NCBI RefSeq assembly: GCF_000236165.1
Contig: NZ_CM001373.1
Coordinates: 113,866 to 177,865 of the forward strand
Reading direction: 5' to 3'
Source of the DNA: Fluoribacter dumoffii NY 23
GTDB taxonomy: Bacteria > Pseudomonadota > Gammaproteobacteria > Legionellales > Legionellaceae
DNA: 64,000 nt
Part shown: positions 34,413-43,326 of the stretch, in pieces
Position numbering within the stretch: position 1 is the first letter of the stretch
How the letters are laid out: each line of letters opens with the position of its first letter
The notes under the pieces: generated by a model
The model's database searches: none
What the model saw: only the letters and a program-made list of their open reading frames with translations
What the model was told of the DNA's origin: nothing
Program-made: the position numbers and the translations under genes

Positions 34413-36629
34413 ATGGCAACGAGCAGCTCAATTCTTCAATCCTTTCTTCGCGATTCATTAAAAGAAAAACGAAATATTGTTGACTTGAGTTTTGACGAGT
34501 TGCTTGCATACAGCAGAGCTCGATGTGGTCTTATCGAGATCAAGCCTGATCTGGTTGATTTTGACGATGTTGATTTTAATACCCTTAAAGACCTGATCAA
34601 AGATGATCATGCAGTCGTTTTACAAAATGAAACGCTTTTCTATGTTGATCTCAAAAAACAAAAAATTAGCCTGCTGAAAGAACCCCAAGAACCAGAAACT
34701 GATGCCAGGAAAAATACTCCTGAATATACTGAATATCTTAAATCTCCTGAATACCGTCAATATCTGCGCGATCAAACTCATTATAATCGATTAATAAATT
34801 CGGCGTCAGAAGCCTACAAACGAATTGGCGGAAAGGAGCTTGATTATATTAGGTCGGCTACGGGGCGCGCTTTTGCGAGTCGCCGTAGTGATGATTTTCT
34901 TCCATCATTAGAGTTTTATTTAGGGATATTGGATAATGCTGATCCCGTCTTGTTTAAATACTTGAGTCCGGCACAAAAAGAACAGTTAATATTTGATTTA
35001 AGAATTACTGCCTTGCTTTTGGCAGCACAACAAAAACATGAAATAGATTATAAAAAGACAGAAAATAAAAATAAATATGACCAACATCTTTCCCGATGTT
35101 TGCGATTCCTCAAAGAGTTCGATCCTGTTTATCAGGAACGACTTAAAAAATCTCCGGAACTCGCTGAGGTCTCCGATGCGCAACCTTTAAAATATATGGG
35201 CATTCCGGTGGGTCAATTGTTGGCCGAAAATATAGCTGATTTGTCAAGTGGTACCACCAAAACCATTCGAAAATATATGGATGCCCTAAATGAGAAACGA
35301 TTGTATTGGGTATGGGGCTCATCTTTAATAAAAACGTTAATTAGCCTGGTTCCAGAGGATAAGTTTTATCAAAAACAAGCAGCTGGCACGATTAAAATGC
35401 CGGATCCTTATACTGGGAACCTAAGCTGGATTTTATATTATGCCCGCTTTTTTATGAATCTCGCTTTATTACTCAGACATACCATTAGAGGACCATGGAT
35501 GAGTGAGGAAGAAATAAATACCCCCTGGCAAGAGCGCTTCCTGACCCAATGGTCTAACAGGAAATTCATTTTATTAAATGATTCCATCTGGGGAACGGCT
35601 AATTTAGCCTGTTTTTTCTGGCTGACTGGAAAAAGCGTATTGGGTACTGCAGGAGATGCAGTTACCCTCGCACTTTTAGCTTTTGATACCCTCATAAGCA
35701 TATGGGATTTTGCCGAGCAATCCACAAAACATACCAAAGCCATGCAGCAGTATGAAGAAGATTTACAAAGATTGACCAGGCAACTGCACCAGTTACAAAA
35801 TAAAGGAGTACTTCAGGAAGATGAGCAGAAAGCTAAACGTCAACTAGAGATGCAAATAAGCACATTAAGACGTGAAAAGTTACAGTGTGAAAAAGATTGG
35901 CAGCTGCAAAAGGCCTCCTTGATCGTTAATATTGCTTATGCTGTGGGCTTAATGGCGGCTTTTTTTGTTTTAACGATGCCCTTCATGCCTATAGCCGCCC
36001 CTGCTTTAGCTACCATGGGTATTGTCGGGGCGGTACTTTGTTTTGCATTGACGGTTATTTATAACGCAGCCAAGGGCGGTTTGGAGCTTTATAAAACCTA
36101 TAAGACAATACAAGACCAAAAACAGGATGCTGAGGACAAAATTGAAGGGTTAATTAAATTATTAAAAAATAAGAACGATCTGGAAGCAGATGAAAGAAAA
36201 TTACTGTACCTGGAAATTAGAAAATGCCAGGCAGAAACTGAATATCAAAAACAGACAATGATCTATCAATCAGTCAATTTAGCACGAAATATATTTATAC
36301 AAGCCCTTGTTCCTGCAGTCGTTTTTGCCAGTTTAATGTTTGTGCCTTTGGGGATTGGTATAGCGGTGCTTGTTGCTGCGGTAGCGCTGGCGATTGCTTC
36401 TCAACTTCTTGTGGATGGCTGGTTCAAACCTAAGGAAAAAAAGGAATGGGAGTTTGATGAGACTGAGTATAATCAGTTCTGTACGGAGATTTTAACACCG
36501 AAACCTCAAAAAACGGAACATTCTGGACTTTTATCTTGGTGGGGCAAAAAATCGGACGAAAAGGAACGTTTATTGGAAAATAGGGATGATCAAAGCGATA
36601 TTCCCGATAATTTTATTCCGACGAAATAA
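34413..36629 (+). CDS. 738-aa coiled-coil membrane protein with internal duplication, unknown
   Basis: Not recognised; preceded by AGGTGG. Residues 1-380 are soluble, charged and helical (Tyr-rich EYTEYLKSPEYRQYLRD near 110). A hydrophobic segment lies at about 390-440. Then a unit of coiled coil plus membrane hairpin occurs twice: coil 444-505 with membrane 505-555, and coil 560-620 with membrane 622-670; both copies share L-x-N-K-x-x-L-x-x-D-E-x-K before the coil. The tail is acidic and polar (LLENRDDQSDIPDNFIPTK). Size, coiled coils, paired hydrophobic stretches and isolation from metabolic genes fit a membrane-targeted Dot/Icm effector, but no catalytic motif is seen. Confidence 0.8.
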   Translation: MATSSSILQSFLRDSLKEKRNIVDLSFDELLAYSRARCGLIEIKPDLVDFDDVDFNTLKDLIKDDHAVVLQNETLFYVDLKKQKISLLKEPQEPETDARKNTPEYTEYLKSPEYRQYLRDQTHYNRLINSASEAYKRIGGKELDYIRSATGRAFASRRSDDFLPSLEFYLGILDNADPVLFKYLSPAQKEQLIFDLRITALLLAAQQKHEIDYKKTENKNKYDQHLSRCLRFLKEFDPVYQERLKKSPELAEVSDAQPLKYMGIPVGQLLAENIADLSSGTTKTIRKYMDALNEKRLYWVWGSSLIKTLISLVPEDKFYQKQAAGTIKMPDPYTGNLSWILYYARFFMNLALLLRHTIRGPWMSEEEINTPWQERFLTQWSNRKFILLNDSIWGTANLACFFWLTGKSVLGTAGDAVTLALLAFDTLISIWDFAEQSTKHTKAMQQYEEDLQRLTRQLHQLQNKGVLQEDEQKAKRQLEMQISTLRREKLQCEKDWQLQKASLIVNIAYAVGLMAAFFVLTMPFMPIAAPALATMGIVGAVLCFALTVIYNAAKGGLELYKTYKTIQDQKQDAEDKIEGLIKLLKNKNDLEADERKLLYLEIRKCQAETEYQKQTMIYQSVNLARNIFIQALVPAVVFASLMFVPLGIGIAVLVAAVALAIASQLLVDGWFKPKEKKEWEFDETEYNQFCTEILTPKPQKTEHSGLLSWWGKKSDEKERLLENRDDQSDIPDNFIPTK

Positions 36630-36672
36630 CTTTTGCTTTTTTTCCTAATGCTTTGTACCTCGATTAGCGCAG

Positions 36673-36759
36673 TTAATCCGGGTACAGCCTCCTGTAAGGT
36701 TTCTGCAGGCAGATAGACCCCCGACATAAATAACCTTTTATTTTCAATTTCTTAATCAT
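36673..36759 (-). CDS. possible 28-aa peptide gene with a strong ribosome-binding site
   Basis: An ATG at 36759 (minus strand) is preceded by GAGGAGG at a spacing of about seven bases and opens a 28-codon frame ending TAA at 36673. The peptide is basic with two cysteines (GYLCRGSICLQKPYRRLYPD at its C-terminus). It diverges from srnA. The ribosome-binding site is better than that of most genes here, but the frame is short and no homologue is recognised. Confidence 0.35.
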   Translation of the reverse strand: MIKKLKIKGYLCRGSICLQKPYRRLYPD

Positions 36760-36780
36760 GGATTTCCTCCTCTTCTTATG

Positions 36781-36786
36781 TATAAT
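36781..36786 (+). promoter_or_regulatory. putative -10 of srnA
   Basis: A perfect TATAAT lies 31 bases before the srnA ATG; no good -35 is seen at 17 bases, where the Shine-Dalgarno of the opposing small frame is located. Confidence 0.4.
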
Positions 36787-36816
36787 GTTCAAAAGAAGCC
36801 TGGTTGGAGTGTCTTG

Positions 36817-37578
36817 ATGCGAAAGCTCACTACCCTGTTGTTGCTTGTATTTTCTGTCAACGTTGTCGCTTCTGTAGAATTCGGCGATGCCTGCGATTTG
36901 CAGGCGGGAATCTCCGATTCTTATGTTCTTGCTCTCAGTTCGCAACCTGGTTTTTGTCAAACTTACGGATATGAAGCTGGCAAGCCAGAATGCATGCATT
37001 TGCCTAAAAACTCCTATCAGGCCCACCATCTCACCTTACATGGTTTATGGCCTAATCAGTATTCCTGTGGCCAACGATACGGATTTTGCGGCGTGAAACA
37101 AAAATCACATCACTGTGCGTATCCCCCCTTAAATTTATCATCTCAGGTGTCTGAACAATTAAAAAAAATGATGCCCAGTTATAATTATGGGAGTTGTCTG
37201 GAACGTCATGAATGGAACAAGCATGGGAGTTGCCAGCTTTTGTCGGCTGATGAGTATTTTTCCTTGGCAATGCGTTTGGCGGAAGCTGCCGACCATTCGG
37301 TTTTGGGAGAATATATAACTCACCACCAAGGACAAAAGGTACCGTTAAGCGTTTTGCGAGAGATGGTGGTGCAAACATTTGGTAAAAAGAATTCGGGAAA
37401 AATTTATCTAGGCTGCAGAAATGGTATCCTGGTTGATGTCTATATTCAGCTACCGGCATTAATTCCCTTTAATGAATCTTTAGAGTCTCTGGTCGATGCT
37501 GCTCCAGATTCTCCCGTGAATGATACCTGCCCTGCTCAGGTATTGCTTTCCAATTTTAATAAAGGGTCCTGGTATTAA
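36817..37578 (+). CDS. srnA: secreted T2-family ribonuclease, SrnA-like
   Basis: 253 residues from ATG 36817 (MRKLTTLLLLVFSVNVVAS), which gives a clean signal peptide and has GGAG eight bases upstream; 13 extra codons in the open frame are rejected. Both T2 RNase active-site blocks are intact: LTLHGLWPNQ (CAS I) and ERHEWNKHGSC (CAS II). Eight or more cysteines suit a disulfide-bonded exported enzyme. In L. pneumophila the homologous SrnA leaves the cell through the Lsp type II system; the same is expected here. Confidence 0.93.
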   Translation: MRKLTTLLLLVFSVNVVASVEFGDACDLQAGISDSYVLALSSQPGFCQTYGYEAGKPECMHLPKNSYQAHHLTLHGLWPNQYSCGQRYGFCGVKQKSHHCAYPPLNLSSQVSEQLKKMMPSYNYGSCLERHEWNKHGSCQLLSADEYFSLAMRLAEAADHSVLGEYITHHQGQKVPLSVLREMVVQTFGKKNSGKIYLGCRNGILVDVYIQLPALIPFNESLESLVDAAPDSPVNDTCPAQVLLSNFNKGSWY

Positions 37579-37725
37579 ACTGCATTGGATAGTGCCCAAA
37601 TTTCCAGGGCTTTAAATAGTTTATGGATGATAAGACTTGTCAATAGCGCAGGCCTTATGATCGACCTTGCACATTGTTGGAACTTACTCTAATGTAGAGG
37701 AATTATTGAACCAGGAATGAAATCT

Positions 37726-38688
37726 ATGCAAAAGCGGTGTTACTTATTGATTCTGATTGTCTTTTTTTTAACTGCTTGTGCGCATCATATGCCCCGCAAT
37801 AAACCTAATGCTTCTTTGCCGCCAGCAATAAAGACGAAACAAGCCAGGCAGGTTGCAGCTTTTAATCAGGTGGTCTTGCAAGGACAACTCAACGTCACTT
37901 TGCATACAGGATATAAAAAGCCGCAAGTGATTTTATCAGGTGACGCTCGTGATTTAGCTGCAATTAAAACAGAGGTAGTACACAACACATTACATGTGAC
38001 TCTGGGTAAAGGATATCCTTCCCATGGTCCTGTATCTGTTGATGTCAGAGGTCAGTTCCTCAATCGCTTAATGGCTCAAGGCGTGCCTTTAATTACTGGA
38101 AACCAAATACATACCAGTGTGTTGGATGTTTATTTGGTCGATACCGGAAGAGTCAGATTAGGTGGATCAATTGGCTTGCGAGTGCTGGATATCAAAGGGA
38201 AGGGCAGCCTAACCCAAATTGGGGGCATTTCCAGCCAAAACTTACAGATTCATTTACAGGGAAGCCCGAAAGTTCAGCTTGAGGGAGTTGCCAATTTAGC
38301 CAACTTAACGATGTTTGGAGATGCCTGGCTCAGTTTGTATTGGGTTAAGACGGATACCTTGACTGTACGCGCAAAGCAGAAATCGACGATCCAATTGGCT
38401 GGGGCAGTAAACAGGCTGGATGTTGAGCTCTGGGGAAATGCACGATTTAAAGGGCGTTATTTACGTGCACAACGCAGTTTTGTAAGGACACACGGTCATT
38501 CTGTTGCAGAAATTTCAGTAGCGAAACATCAAAGTAACCTGGCCACTGACGCAAGTGATATCTACTATTTTAATCTTCCCAATACCCGGGCAGACTTTAT
38601 GGCTTTTGATGGTTCGGTATTGGATATGCGCGAGTGGAATCAGGCTGAGCTGAAAGATTTTACTCGCTACAACAAACAATTTCCTTAA
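37726..38688 (+). CDS. lipoprotein with DUF2807 (GIN) beta-helix domain
   Basis: 320 residues from ATG 37726; AGGA is nine bases before it, whereas an ATG nine bases earlier abuts the same AGGA. The lipobox is FFLTACAHH, so a mature N-terminal cysteine would be lipidated by Lgt. The rest (about 50-300) is made of short beta repeats such as VVLQGQLNVTLHTGYKKPQV and VSVDVRG-type rungs, as in the DUF2807 putative auto-transporter adhesin head. It is probably anchored to the outer or inner membrane facing the periplasm; function unknown. Confidence 0.85.
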   Translation: MQKRCYLLILIVFFLTACAHHMPRNKPNASLPPAIKTKQARQVAAFNQVVLQGQLNVTLHTGYKKPQVILSGDARDLAAIKTEVVHNTLHVTLGKGYPSHGPVSVDVRGQFLNRLMAQGVPLITGNQIHTSVLDVYLVDTGRVRLGGSIGLRVLDIKGKGSLTQIGGISSQNLQIHLQGSPKVQLEGVANLANLTMFGDAWLSLYWVKTDTLTVRAKQKSTIQLAGAVNRLDVELWGNARFKGRYLRAQRSFVRTHGHSVAEISVAKHQSNLATDASDIYYFNLPNTRADFMAFDGSVLDMREWNQAELKDFTRYNKQFP

Positions 38689-38712
38689 TCTTGCACTAAC
38701 CCTCGCCTCAAA

Positions 38713-38733
38713 CTCCCCACTTATAGTGGGGAG
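38713..38733. terminator. hairpin between convergent lipoprotein and hydrolase genes
   Basis: CTCCCCACT (38713-38721), a three-base loop and AGTGGGGAG (38725-38733) form a perfect 9-bp stem; a second small stem TTCCC-TCTT-GGGAA follows at about 38743. No long T-run, so possibly a bidirectional terminator with modest strength. Confidence 0.5.
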
Positions 38734-38818
38734 AGGTCTTTCATTCCCTCTTGGGAATATTTTACCTTCTCCACTTCAAGGCAGATAAGAAGCCTTAAGT
38801 GCAATTATCTGCCCTTAT

Positions 38819-39646
38819 TTACTTATCCGGGAACGAGGCTCTTTTCTTCTCTTTATGAGATCCATATTGGTTGATGCATTGCGTAATTTGTTCCAGATCG
38901 TTATCCAGGGGCAAAACATGTGCCGAGTTTTCGAGCCAGTGTATGGTTGTATTTGGCGTATGAGAAAACATTTTTTCTACTTCTACTGAGGCAACAACGG
39001 TATCCTGCGCGCCAAGGAATAGATCGACCGGGCAAGTAGGTGCTACCCAAAGGTATTCGGAAATCATGGTAAACAGTTCAATAAGTGCGGGAATGGGAAT
39101 TCTTCTGAATGATATTTCAGCATATTGATTAGTTAGCATATTACCTGCTTGACCACGTAGCTCACAAAATCCCAACTTTTTAAGTACAGCAAGCAATTTT
39201 AGATTCTTATAAATATTCATTTGTAGTCTTAAGGCCGGTGCTAAAAGGAACATATGGTTGAAGCGGAACGTTGTATTTAGCTTGCAGGCCAGCAGCCCCC
39301 CCAGAGATAGCCCCAGAATATCCACTTTTTGATATTCCTTAAACAAGGTTTCACATTCTTTCATGGCACAATTTAACCAATCTGCGGCTGTGGATTGGGC
39401 AAAAGCAGTAATGCTTTCGGCATGTCCGGGTAATGCAGGACAAACTAATGCATCATAATGATTTAATTGAGGTATCAAGTAGCGATAAACCGCGGGAGAG
39501 GAAGTAAATCCGTGTAAAAGCAACAGAGCATGCTTTTTGTGTGTTCCTCGCTGATGAAATGGTTGGAGAAGTGCAAAATCTTCTTTTTTTAAATCAAGCA
39601 GTTGTTTGCCCCGACGCATATAGCGAAAATCATTCTGATTTATCAT
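38819..39646 (-). CDS. alpha/beta hydrolase, carboxylesterase/monoacylglycerol lipase type
   Basis: 275 residues from ATG 39646 (MINQNDFRYMRRG); the 23 upstream codons do not resemble the family. The oxyanion loop is LLHGFTSSPAVYRYL, the nucleophile elbow GLSLGG, the acid in LFLGAQDTVVAS and the histidine in NSAHVLPLDND. This layout resembles the carboxylesterase Est30/serine aminopeptidase-like lipases that cleave short acyl esters or monoglycerides. There is no signal peptide, so it is cytoplasmic. The C-terminus is basic (GSHKEKKRASFPDK). Confidence 0.88.
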   Translation of the reverse strand: MINQNDFRYMRRGKQLLDLKKEDFALLQPFHQRGTHKKHALLLLHGFTSSPAVYRYLIPQLNHYDALVCPALPGHAESITAFAQSTAADWLNCAMKECETLFKEYQKVDILGLSLGGLLACKLNTTFRFNHMFLLAPALRLQMNIYKNLKLLAVLKKLGFCELRGQAGNMLTNQYAEISFRRIPIPALIELFTMISEYLWVAPTCPVDLFLGAQDTVVASVEVEKMFSHTPNTTIHWLENSAHVLPLDNDLEQITQCINQYGSHKEKKRASFPDK

Positions 39647-39810
39647 TATAGTATTCCATTTTATTACAGTGTTATTTTGCAAAATTAGTGTAAATTCTGG
39701 GTGAATATAATTCACCAGTAATTAATCCTGTTAAGATTTAGTGTATCTGAAAAATTTAAATCTGCGCTATTTATTTAAAGGCAATGTTCCTTTCAATGTG
39801 CTATCTTATA

Positions 39811-39816
39811 TATAAT
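39811..39816 (+). promoter_or_regulatory. putative -10 for the acidic Pro-rich protein gene
   Basis: TATAAT lies 29 bases before the ATG at 39845; the region 17 bases upstream (TCCTTT) is a poor -35. Confidence 0.4.
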
Positions 39817-39844
39817 AGGTGCAGATATTATAGAGGTTAAGACA

Positions 39845-40807
39845 ATGGGTACTGAAAAGACTGAACCTACGAGCACAACACCAGGAACTACTACTCCTGG
39901 TCAATCTGTTACACCACCCACTCCACCACAACCACAGGTTATCACTCCTGAGATTTCTGATGGACCCAAGCCCAATGCAAAGGCTAAGGATGAAGGAAAA
40001 GCTCAGCAAGAGCCAGAACCCCTTAAACCGTTTAAACCCAAGCCTACATCCGAAGATGATGAGAAAAAGAATCCCATGGTGAAGTTTAATGAGCAGCTGG
40101 GTGAAATGGTTGCTGAAATTAATGGCGACATAAATAATGCCCTGAAAGGGGTCGCTCAAAAAGGTTTGGACAAAGTAAAAAACTCAGAGATAGGGAAAGC
40201 TCTAGGGGGGTTGTCAGATGCTATAGGTGCAAAGAAAGACGAGCTCCAAAAAGCAATTTCCGATCAAATTGATTCCAAGCTAGACGATTTCAAGAAGACA
40301 CCCGCTGGTCAAGCAGTTACGAAATTCATGGACACTATGAGTTCTGTTAAAGATACCGTGACTTCTGTACCTGACAAAATTAACCAGGGAATTGTGGGTG
40401 CTATAGAAAAAGCCACTGCCGCAGTAAGTAATATTGGCAAGAAGGAAAATCTTGATCAAACTGTTGAACTAAAAGACGTTGCAATGGATGAGAAGGTTTC
40501 AATTAAGGATACAAAAGAAGACGAAATTGAAAAAGATGAGGAAATGGATGTAGAAAAGCAAGAAACTCAGGAAGACGTAGATGCGAATAATGAACAAACA
40601 TTCTCTGAGGTTGAGGAAGAGGTTCAAGATTTTCAACTTGATGGACCTCCAGATAGTAGTACAACTCCTAGTCTTTTAGCAGAACAATCAGTGGGATCCA
40701 TAGAAAACTACGATACGGTTGCTCCTTCAACTACACCCAGTGTATCCAACGCGCCAACAGAATCGATGGAAGAAGAAGTCACTTCAACAGTAAGCAACAC
40801 TATCTAA
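39845..40807 (+). CDS. acidic, Pro-rich, coiled-coil protein, candidate Dot/Icm substrate
   Basis: 320 residues, not recognised; AGAGGT precedes the ATG. The first 70 residues are rich in Thr, Pro and Lys (PGQSVTPPTPPQPQVITPE). Residues about 80-200 are amphipathic helices with repeats of the type KALGGLSDAIGAKKDEL and KFMDTMSSVKDTV, apolipoprotein- or LEA-like. From about 215 on the chain is very acidic (VEKQETQEDVDANNEQTF) and the C-terminus holds the run ESMEEEVTSTVSNTI, a glutamate block with small polar end residues as in Dot/Icm effectors. There are no membrane helices or signal peptide. Confidence 0.78.
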   Translation: MGTEKTEPTSTTPGTTTPGQSVTPPTPPQPQVITPEISDGPKPNAKAKDEGKAQQEPEPLKPFKPKPTSEDDEKKNPMVKFNEQLGEMVAEINGDINNALKGVAQKGLDKVKNSEIGKALGGLSDAIGAKKDELQKAISDQIDSKLDDFKKTPAGQAVTKFMDTMSSVKDTVTSVPDKINQGIVGAIEKATAAVSNIGKKENLDQTVELKDVAMDEKVSIKDTKEDEIEKDEEMDVEKQETQEDVDANNEQTFSEVEEEVQDFQLDGPPDSSTTPSLLAEQSVGSIENYDTVAPSTTPSVSNAPTESMEEEVTSTVSNTI

Positions 40808-40833
40808 TGCGTTAAAAAGCACTTAAATAAGCG

Positions 40834-40865
40834 GTAACCTGGAATTCCTAAGAATTCCAGGTTAC
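40834..40865. terminator. bidirectional hairpin between convergent genes
   Basis: Perfect 14-bp arms (GTAACCTGGAATTC 40834-40847 and GAATTCCAGGTTAC 40852-40865) with a CTAA loop lie between the acidic protein gene and guaC. No T-run follows on either strand, so it is a stem that may block read-through or protect 3' ends rather than a textbook terminator. Confidence 0.6.
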
Positions 40866-40887
40866 GGCGCTCACCTTTTCTAAACGA

Positions 40888-41904
40888 TTAATTTCCGCTC
40901 AATAATTTATGAGGTAGGCTTTCCAGGCGGCCGGCTTGGGTGACAACTACATAATTTAATTTACGCTGCAATTCACTAATGGTATCCGCGCCAGCATAGG
41001 TTAGTCCTGATCTTAATCCGCCTACAATGTCGGCAATAATTGCATCAGGATTTTCTTTAAAGGGTACTTCAGTCGCTACGCCTTCAGCAGTTTTCCATTC
41101 ATGCATTTGACCCAAGAAATTTTCCTGGGCTTCTTTGGAAGCCATTCCGCGGTAACGCTTTACTTTGGTTCCATCTTCCTTCTGAATGACTTCCCCAGGC
41201 GTGGGAGAAGTTCCTGCTAACATGCCGCCAATCATGACAAAATCGGCACCAAAGGCTAGGGCTTTAACTATATCGCCGGAGGTTCTAATTCCGCCATCAG
41301 CGACAATAGAGCGATCGGAACGGGAACAATCCTGGATGCAGGTTAACATGGGGACCCCAAAACCGGTTTTAATTCGAGTACTGCATACCGAACCTCCACC
41401 AATACCTGCTTTTATAATGTCTGCACCACAGGACGCAAGATAATCTGCTCCAGCATAGGTGGCGACATTACCCGCCATAATGCACCGGTCAGCAAGTATA
41501 TGGCGTAAGCTTTTTAGAGTTTTACCCACATATTTGGCATGCGCATGGGCCACATCCACACAAAAATAATCAGCACCTGCATCGCGTAATGCTTCCGCGC
41601 GTTCCAGTTCTGCAGCAGTACAGCCAATAGAAACAAAAACTTTATTTTGGCACTTTTTAAATTCGGCGATGTTATCCTCGATGCTCATAAAACGGTGTAA
41701 GGCACCCATGGCGCCTTTAGAGCCCATGAAATTAGCCATCGCACTTTCTGTAATCGTATCCATATTTGAACTGATTACAGGGAGCTCTAAGGTTAACTTT
41801 CCTAACCTGTCCGTGCTGGTAGTTTCCACTACTCTTCTTGATTCGTGGTGGTTGTATGAGGGAACAAGGAGAACGTCATCAAAAGTGATGGCATGATCAG
41901 TCAT
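40888..41904 (-). CDS. guaC: GMP reductase (IMPDH/GMPR family without CBS domains)
   Basis: 338 residues. The TIM-barrel family start ITFDDVLLVPSY, the substrate loop with catalytic cysteine GIGGGSVCSTR, VADGGIRTSGDIVKALAFGA and the flap YRGMASKEAQ are all clear. The CBS pair of IMP dehydrogenase is missing and the length suits GuaC, which converts GMP to IMP with NADPH. IMPDH-like activity cannot be excluded by eye, since the C-terminal part FKENPDAIIADIVGGLRSGL is IMPDH-like too. Confidence 0.85.
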   Translation of the reverse strand: MTDHAITFDDVLLVPSYNHHESRRVVETTSTDRLGKLTLELPVISSNMDTITESAMANFMGSKGAMGALHRFMSIEDNIAEFKKCQNKVFVSIGCTAAELERAEALRDAGADYFCVDVAHAHAKYVGKTLKSLRHILADRCIMAGNVATYAGADYLASCGADIIKAGIGGGSVCSTRIKTGFGVPMLTCIQDCSRSDRSIVADGGIRTSGDIVKALAFGADFVMIGGMLAGTSPTPGEVIQKEDGTKVKRYRGMASKEAQENFLGQMHEWKTAEGVATEVPFKENPDAIIADIVGGLRSGLTYAGADTISELQRKLNYVVVTQAGRLESLPHKLLSGN

Positions 41905-41925
41905 GGTAAATCCTTAAAGTGCATA

Positions 41926-43326
41926 CTATAAATGCTCTGCAGCATAAAATGCAAGCCTTGAGCGTTCTCCACGGGTTAGGCTCATGTGCGCACTATGCTC
42001 CCAATTTTTAAAGCGATCTACGGCAAAAGTTAAACCTGATGTTGTTTCACTTAAATAAGGCGTATCTATTTGTTTGATATCACCAAGGCATATAATTTTT
42101 GATCCGGGACCTGCACGGGTAACCAACGTCTTAATTTGTTTCGGGGTTAAGTTCTGCGCTTCATCAATAATGATGTAACGATTTAAAAAGGTGCGCCCGC
42201 GCATAAAATTTAATGAGCGAATTTTAATTTTGTTTTGCAATAAATCCTGGGTGGCCCCGCGTCCGAAACTGCCTCCCACTTGGGAACTGTGTAAAACTTC
42301 CAGATTATCCATTAATGCTCCCATCCATGGTGTCATTTTTTCTTCTTCAGTACCGGGAAGAAAACCGATGTCTTCACCGACAGGGATGGTCACCCGTGTC
42401 ATTAAAATTTCTGTGTAACGGTTTTCGTCCAAGACCTGGGTTAGGCCTGCAGCAATCGTGAGTAATGTTTTTCCGGTTCCCGCAGGCCCTTGTAAGCTTA
42501 CAAAATCAATCTCGGGATCCATGAGCAAATTCAGGGAGAAATTTTGCTCACGGTTTTTCGCGTGAATTCCCCAAACAGAATGCTTGGTATAGTCACGGAC
42601 TAGCTGAATTACTGCATGATCACTTTCCAATTTTTTTACGATGGCCTGAAATTGATCATCTTCAGTGCTAATGCAGTCATTGGGATTCCATTGCTGAATT
42701 AAGGGACCAGTTACTTTATAGAAAGTCTTACCGCTTTCTTGCCACGATCCCATATCTTTAGCATGGGTATCCCAGAAATTGTTATCGAGAATGTGCAAGC
42801 CTCTGTGTAGGAGGTTAACATCGTCAAGTACCTGATCACTGTAATAATCTTCGGCAAGAATTCCTAATATTCCTGCCTTGATCCGCAAGTTGATGTCTTT
42901 AGATACAATAATTACTTGTTTTTTTCCGGCATATTTTTTTTGCAATCCCAAAGCTGTAGCAAGTATTGTATTATCTACTTTATGTCCTGGAAGAGTAGAG
43001 GGGACAACCTGGTTGAATTCGTCAGTTTGAAAAAAAAGTTTGCCGCTGCACTTTTTTTTATCCGAGTGCAAATAATTGGGTATGGACAATCCCGAGACGA
43101 TCTGTTCGTGGGTGGCGTTACTCATGAGTTCCACCAACATACGGTTGGTTTGCCGCACGTTGCGCGCTACTTCCGATGTACCCATTTTATGATTGTCTAA
43201 TTCTTCCAAAACAACCATTGGTAAATAAATATCATGCTCTTCAAAATGATAAATGGCGGTGGGGTCATGCATTAAAATATTCGTATCCAGTACAAACAGC
43301 TTCAGACGGGTATTACTATTATCCAT
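41926..43326 (-). CDS. PhoH-like ATPase with N-terminal PIN domain
   Basis: 466 residues. The N-terminal PIN-like RNase fold starts LFVLDTNILMHDPTAIYHF, with further acidic residues at VLEELDNHK and the DINLR segment. The C-terminal PhoH domain has Walker A LQGPAGTGKTLLTIAAGL and Walker B YIIIDEAQNLTPKQIKTLVT plus the GEDIGFLPGTEEEKM motif. PIN-PhoH proteins are RNA-unwinding RNases, also called YlaK type. It lies 21 bases upstream of guaC on the same strand. Confidence 0.93.
   Translation of the reverse strand: MDNSNTRLKLFVLDTNILMHDPTAIYHFEEHDIYLPMVVLEELDNHKMGTSEVARNVRQTNRMLVELMSNATHEQIVSGLSIPNYLHSDKKKCSGKLFFQTDEFNQVVPSTLPGHKVDNTILATALGLQKKYAGKKQVIIVSKDINLRIKAGILGILAEDYYSDQVLDDVNLLHRGLHILDNNFWDTHAKDMGSWQESGKTFYKVTGPLIQQWNPNDCISTEDDQFQAIVKKLESDHAVIQLVRDYTKHSVWGIHAKNREQNFSLNLLMDPEIDFVSLQGPAGTGKTLLTIAAGLTQVLDENRYTEILMTRVTIPVGEDIGFLPGTEEEKMTPWMGALMDNLEVLHSSQVGGSFGRGATQDLLQNKIKIRSLNFMRGRTFLNRYIIIDEAQNLTPKQIKTLVTRAGPGSKIICLGDIKQIDTPYLSETTSGLTFAVDRFKNWEHSAHMSLTRGERSRLAFYAAEHL

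Noticed and set aside
36760..37029. Antisense open frame over srnA that joins the 28-codon frame
   Set aside because: It is opposite the conserved RNase T2 active-site codons and has no family match; only the short part after the strong ribosome-binding site was kept as a possible peptide.
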